Assembly (NCBI RefSeq): GCF_040373385.1
Contig: NZ_JBDXXH010000007.1
Location: 1 to 64,000 of the forward strand
Origin: Nitratidesulfovibrio sp.
GTDB lineage: Bacteria; Desulfobacterota; Desulfovibrionia; Desulfovibrionales; Desulfovibrionaceae
Length of the DNA stretch: 64,000 bases
Reading direction: 5' to 3'
In this document: positions 61,232 to 64,000 of the stretch, one piece after another
Numbering within the stretch: position 1 is the first letter of the stretch
Layout: the number at the start of each line of letters is the position of its first letter
Made by a program: the position numbers and the translations under genes
Notes under the pieces: model-generated
The model's input: the letters and a program-made list of their open reading frames with translations, nothing else
The model's database searches: none
What the model was told of the DNA's origin: nothing

Positions 61232-62734
61232 ATGACCAACGGACACGGTAATGACGGCAAGGATACGGGGGCGTTCGCAGCACCCACGAATACGTCAGCG
61301 GACACGTCGGCGAACACATCGGCGGACACGCGGGACGGGCAGGGGATGCCATCCGGCGCGGCGGGGGGCACATCCGGGTGCGCCTGCATGGCGGGCAAGG
61401 GTGCGGCCCCTGGTGTTCGCGCGACAGGATTGCAGCCGCTGCAACCGGTTGCGCCACAGGGGGCGCCTTCCGGCGGCGGGTGTGGCTGTACGTCTGCGCC
61501 CGGCCCGTCTTCTCAGTCCGGCATGTCCGCCACGTCCGCCATGTCCGCCACGTCCGGGGAGTCTGGCCCGCCTGGTCCGCCTGGCCCGTCCGGTCCCTTG
61601 TTGACGCCTCTGGCACCCCTGTCCGGGGGTACTTCCGCTGCCGGTGGCGGCTGTGCCTGTGCCGCCCCTGCCGCGTCCGTACACTCCCCGGACCTGTCGC
61701 CACAGCAGGAGCGTGCCGGACTGCTGCGCCGCCTGGCCATCATGTCCGCGTGCCTGGTGGCGTGGTGGGCGGTGTACCTGAATCTGCCCGCCGCCTCGCG
61801 GGCGCTGACCTACGGCGTGCTGGGACTGGCGCCCGGCTCGCATCTGGGCGAGGCGGTGGAATTTTTCCTGTATGACACACCCAAGGTGCTCATGCTGCTT
61901 TCGCTGGTGGTGTTCGGCATCGGGATGGTGCGTTCGTTCTTCACCCCGCAGCGCACCCGCCGCCTGCTGGCCGGGCGTGGCGAGGCGGTGGGCAACGTGC
62001 TGGCCGCCCTGCTGGGCATCGTCACCCCGTTCTGCTCCTGTTCGGCGGTGCCGCTGTTCATCGGCTTCGTCTCCGCCGGGGTGCCGCTGGGGGTGACCTT
62101 TTCGTTCCTGGTGTCCGCGCCCATGATCAACGAGATCGCCGTGGTCATGCTGTACGGCCTGCTGGGCTGGAAGGTGGCTGCCCTGTACGCGGGCACGGGC
62201 CTTGCCATCGCCATCGTTTCCGGGTGGGTCATCGGGCGGCTGGGCATGGAGCGCCACATCGAAGGCTGGGTGTTGCAGGTGCGGGCCGATGCCGAGCAGC
62301 AGCATGACGCGGAGCTGTCCTGGTCGGGCCGCATCGACTACGGCGTGCAGGCCATGCGCGACATCGTGGGCAAGGTCTGGCCGTGGGTGGTGCTGGGCAT
62401 CGCGGTGGGCGCGGGCATCCACGGGTACGTGCCGGAGGGCTTCATGGCCTCCATCATGGGCCGGGGGGCGTGGTGGGCGGTGCCGCTGGCCGTGGCCATC
62501 GGCATTCCCATGTACTCCAACGCGGCGGGCATGATTCCCGTGGTGCAGGCCCTGCTGGGCAAGGGGGCCGCGCTGGGCACGGTGCTGGCGTTCATGATGG
62601 CCGTCATCGCCCTGTCCCTGCCGGAGGCGGTGATGCTGCGCCGCGTGCTGAAGCCCCGGCTGGTGGCCGTGTTCTTCGGCGTGGTGGGCCTGGGCATCGT
62701 GCTGGTGGGATATCTGTTCAACGCCCTGGTCTGA
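61232..62734 (+). CDS. SO_0444/ArsP-type permease with Cys-rich N-terminal extension
   Basis: A 500-residue membrane protein with about eight to ten helices from residue 165 on. The diagnostic PFCSCSAVPLFIGF motif near residue 270 and PMYSNAAGMIPVVQALLGKG mark the DUF318/ArsP permease family, which exports organoarsenicals or related metalloids. The first 150 residues are unusual: low-complexity Gly/Ser/Thr/Pro with three CxC pairs (CAC, CGC, CAC), coded partly by 9-bp repeats. They may capture the metalloid and pass it to the CSC motif. The ArsR gene upstream supports metalloid control. The ATG at 61232 has AAGGGAA upstream. Confidence 0.87.
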   Translation: MTNGHGNDGKDTGAFAAPTNTSADTSANTSADTRDGQGMPSGAAGGTSGCACMAGKGAAPGVRATGLQPLQPVAPQGAPSGGGCGCTSAPGPSSQSGMSATSAMSATSGESGPPGPPGPSGPLLTPLAPLSGGTSAAGGGCACAAPAASVHSPDLSPQQERAGLLRRLAIMSACLVAWWAVYLNLPAASRALTYGVLGLAPGSHLGEAVEFFLYDTPKVLMLLSLVVFGIGMVRSFFTPQRTRRLLAGRGEAVGNVLAALLGIVTPFCSCSAVPLFIGFVSAGVPLGVTFSFLVSAPMINEIAVVMLYGLLGWKVAALYAGTGLAIAIVSGWVIGRLGMERHIEGWVLQVRADAEQQHDAELSWSGRIDYGVQAMRDIVGKVWPWVVLGIAVGAGIHGYVPEGFMASIMGRGAWWAVPLAVAIGIPMYSNAAGMIPVVQALLGKGAALGTVLAFMMAVIALSLPEAVMLRRVLKPRLVAVFFGVVGLGIVLVGYLFNALV

Positions 62735-62844
62735 GTTGGCGGGCCTGGCGGAACCAGTCCGGCCCGTTTCGGCTCTTCCTGAAGAGTGCTGGCCAGTTCT
62801 TGTCGCCCCAGATCAGACGGGATCGGGCCTGAACGGGCGGCATC

Positions 62845-62873
62845 CGGCGCCAAGGCATTTTTCCTTGGCGCCG
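62845..62873. terminator. Convergent hairpin 1, perfect 11-bp arms
   Basis: CGGCGCCAAGG and CCTTGGCGCCG around CATTTTT. Confidence 0.7.
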
Positions 62874-62887
62874 CCGGAAAAACGCTG

Positions 62888-62929
62888 ACGGTCGCATGGC
62901 ACTCCCCCGGGGAAGTGCCATGCGACCGT
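62888..62929. terminator. Convergent hairpin 2, perfect 16-bp arms
   Basis: ACGGTCGCATGGCACT and AGTGCCATGCGACCGT around a 10-nt C/G loop. Confidence 0.7.
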
Positions 62930-62985
62930 ACTGCGTTTCCGCTCCCTCTCGCCGCCTGAGCGTTGGCAGAATGACGGCGAAAGGT

Positions 62986-63026
62986 GATTTTCCGGCCCCT
63001 AGCGCCAGCATCGGGGCCGGAAAATC
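62986..63026. terminator. Convergent hairpin 3, perfect 14-bp arms
   Basis: GATTTTCCGGCCCC and GGGGCCGGAAAATC around a 13-nt loop; A- and T-rich outer ends suit termination in both directions. Confidence 0.75.
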
Positions 63027-63083
63027 GTATGGGGAGGGGAGTATCTTGCCGATGCCTGCCGCGCGAAGCGGCCAGCGCCTCGG

Positions 63084-63644
63084 CTACCCGAGCAGGGCGT
63101 ACATCTCGCGGGCGTCGGCGTGGTCGGGCACGCGGTCGAGAATGGTCTCGAGCTCGGCCCGCGCCTCGTCCTTGCGGCCAAGGGAGATCAGGCACCCGGC
63201 CAGCGAGAAGCGTACGTTGTCCTTATCGGGGGAAAGTTCCAGGAAGGCCCGCAGGTGGGCCACCACTTCGTCGATGCGCCCAAGGTGGTAGCCAAGGCGC
63301 AGCACGCCGTTCATGGCCACCAGGTTGCCGGGGTTCATGCCCAGCGCGGCCACGAAGTGGTCGAAGGCCTCTGCGTGCGCGCCGGTTTCCATTTCCACCA
63401 GGCCCATGCCCGCCAGCGACTTGTCGGTGGCTTCGATGTTGGCGGCCTTGCGGTACAGTACCAGGGCGGCTTCAAGGTTGCCGCGCTGCACGGCGATGGT
63501 GGCGAGCCCGAGGTACGGATCCGGATGCACGCCGTTGCTGCCGGCGGCCTTGCGGTAGTACTCCTCGGCCTTTTCCAGGTCACCCATGAAAAGGTAGCAC
63601 TCGCCCAGTTCCTTGTTGATTTCGTAATCGAGATGGTTGCTCAT
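63084..63644 (-). CDS. Tetratricopeptide-repeat protein
   Basis: A 186-residue soluble protein of about five TPR units: LDYEINKELGECYLFMGDLE, PYLGLATIAVQRGNLEAALV, SLAGMGLVEMETGAHAEAFD, VAMNGVLRLGYHLGRIDEVV and NVRFSLAGCLISLGRKDEA. TPR proteins are adaptors in complexes; the partner is unknown. The ATG has GGGGAG upstream. It is the last gene visible; the 356 bp to its right hold a GCCCCGCG hairpin (63685-63703) and an AT-rich stretch near 63885-63920 but no supported gene. Confidence 0.85.
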   Translation of the reverse strand: MSNHLDYEINKELGECYLFMGDLEKAEEYYRKAAGSNGVHPDPYLGLATIAVQRGNLEAALVLYRKAANIEATDKSLAGMGLVEMETGAHAEAFDHFVAALGMNPGNLVAMNGVLRLGYHLGRIDEVVAHLRAFLELSPDKDNVRFSLAGCLISLGRKDEARAELETILDRVPDHADAREMYALLG

Positions 63645-64000
63645 GTTCTCCCCTCCATGCCGTAAGGCATTGCGCTTCTGGGTCGCCCCGCGCTGCGCGG
63701 GGCGGGCGCCTTGTCCGGCGCCGGAGCGGTTCGCCTGTCGGTTTCGCGAACGCTCACGGGAAAGCTGTGCCCATGCCCTCCGCTTAGCACGATGCGTGCC
63801 ATTGCTGGCTGCGGAGTTGTCGTGAGCACAGCGAACCTAGCAAGCCGCATGCCACACCATTTTGACGGGTTGGCGGGCTATAGGCAACCCATGAATATAT
63901 AAGTTGTATTTGTAATCGTTAAGCTGGGCGGCAGTCACCTCCGCATGCCGTGCGCGCCATCTGCCCAGGCACAAAGCGCCGGTTTGCCGTCCCTCCGCCA
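63645..64000. other. Gene-free right end of window
   Basis: Leader of the TPR gene. It contains GCCCCGCG-CTG-CGCGGGGC (63685-63703) and an AT-rich patch at about 63885-63920, the likeliest promoter area. No gene is supported, though a partial gene could begin beyond the edge. Confidence 0.4.

Overview
The window looks like chromosome from a high-GC, sulfate-reducing deltaproteobacterium of the Desulfovibrio / Nitratidesulfovibrio type. The grounds are very high GC in most third codon positions, a MucR/Ros zinc-finger regulator, a chemoreceptor with a periplasmic c-type haem motif, hypD-hypE hydrogenase maturation genes, a cobalamin branch (cbiC, cbiA/cobB), KDO transferase (Gram-negative envelope), and a pair of peptidoglycan peptidases of the kind that shape curved cells. 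I call 47 protein genes. I see no rRNA, tRNA, insertion sequence, CRISPR array, attachment site or replication origin. Species-level assignment is inference.

Layout. 0.5-9 kb: BenE-type transporter, HDOD protein, acyl-CoA ligase, Dabb protein, methyltransferase, LysR regulator, haemolysin-III-like membrane protein, ftsY. 10.7-15.5 kb: PAS sensor kinase, FadL-type porin, and a small unknown gene coupled to a DEAD-box helicase with an RRDE-repeat tail (15.5-18.6 kb). 18.9-21.7 kb: coupled cobalamin genes cbiC, cbiA/cobB and an 85-residue unknown. 22-25.4 kb: mucR, haem chemoreceptor, twin-CxxC protein. 25.5-30.1 kb: alpha/beta hydrolase, a permease-less trio (ABC-type ATPase, Cys-rich GTPase, cytoplasmic solute-binding-like protein) and a Cache-domain membrane protein. 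30.3-37.3 kb: der, an HTH-PBP regulator, a His-rich MarR regulator with its own operator pair, and the VanY-like/Csd4-like peptidoglycan peptidase operon. 37.8-40.2 kb: one AT-richer foreign-looking gene with a PD-(D/E)XK-like core and a SEC-C tail. 40.5-46 kb: ilvE, the dnaX-ybaB-recR recombination/replication group, and a HEAT-repeat protein. 46.5-56.2 kb: hybrid sensor kinase, waaA, HD phosphohydrolase, hypDE, HigBA-like toxin-antitoxin. 56.3-63.6 kb: surface polysaccharide genes (glycosylphosphotransferase, glycosyltransferase, UDP-sugar epimerase), ArsR regulator plus metalloid-type permease, and a TPR protein.

Two genome-scale patterns cut across genes. First, short tandem repeats of 9-12 bp (or multiples) occur both between genes and, always in frame, inside linkers of cbiA/cobB, dnaX, the helicase, the hybrid kinase and the permease. 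Second, at least four copies of a 105-180 bp imperfect palindrome with a shared core sit directly after stop codons, all in the same orientation relative to the gene they follow (after fadL, the 15.0 kb gene, ybaB and recR). I do not recognise this element. The best candidates for undescribed biology are the ATPase/GTPase/solute-binding-like trio at 26.4-29.1 kb, the SEC-C/nuclease-like gene at 37.8 kb, and the palindromic 3'-end element family.
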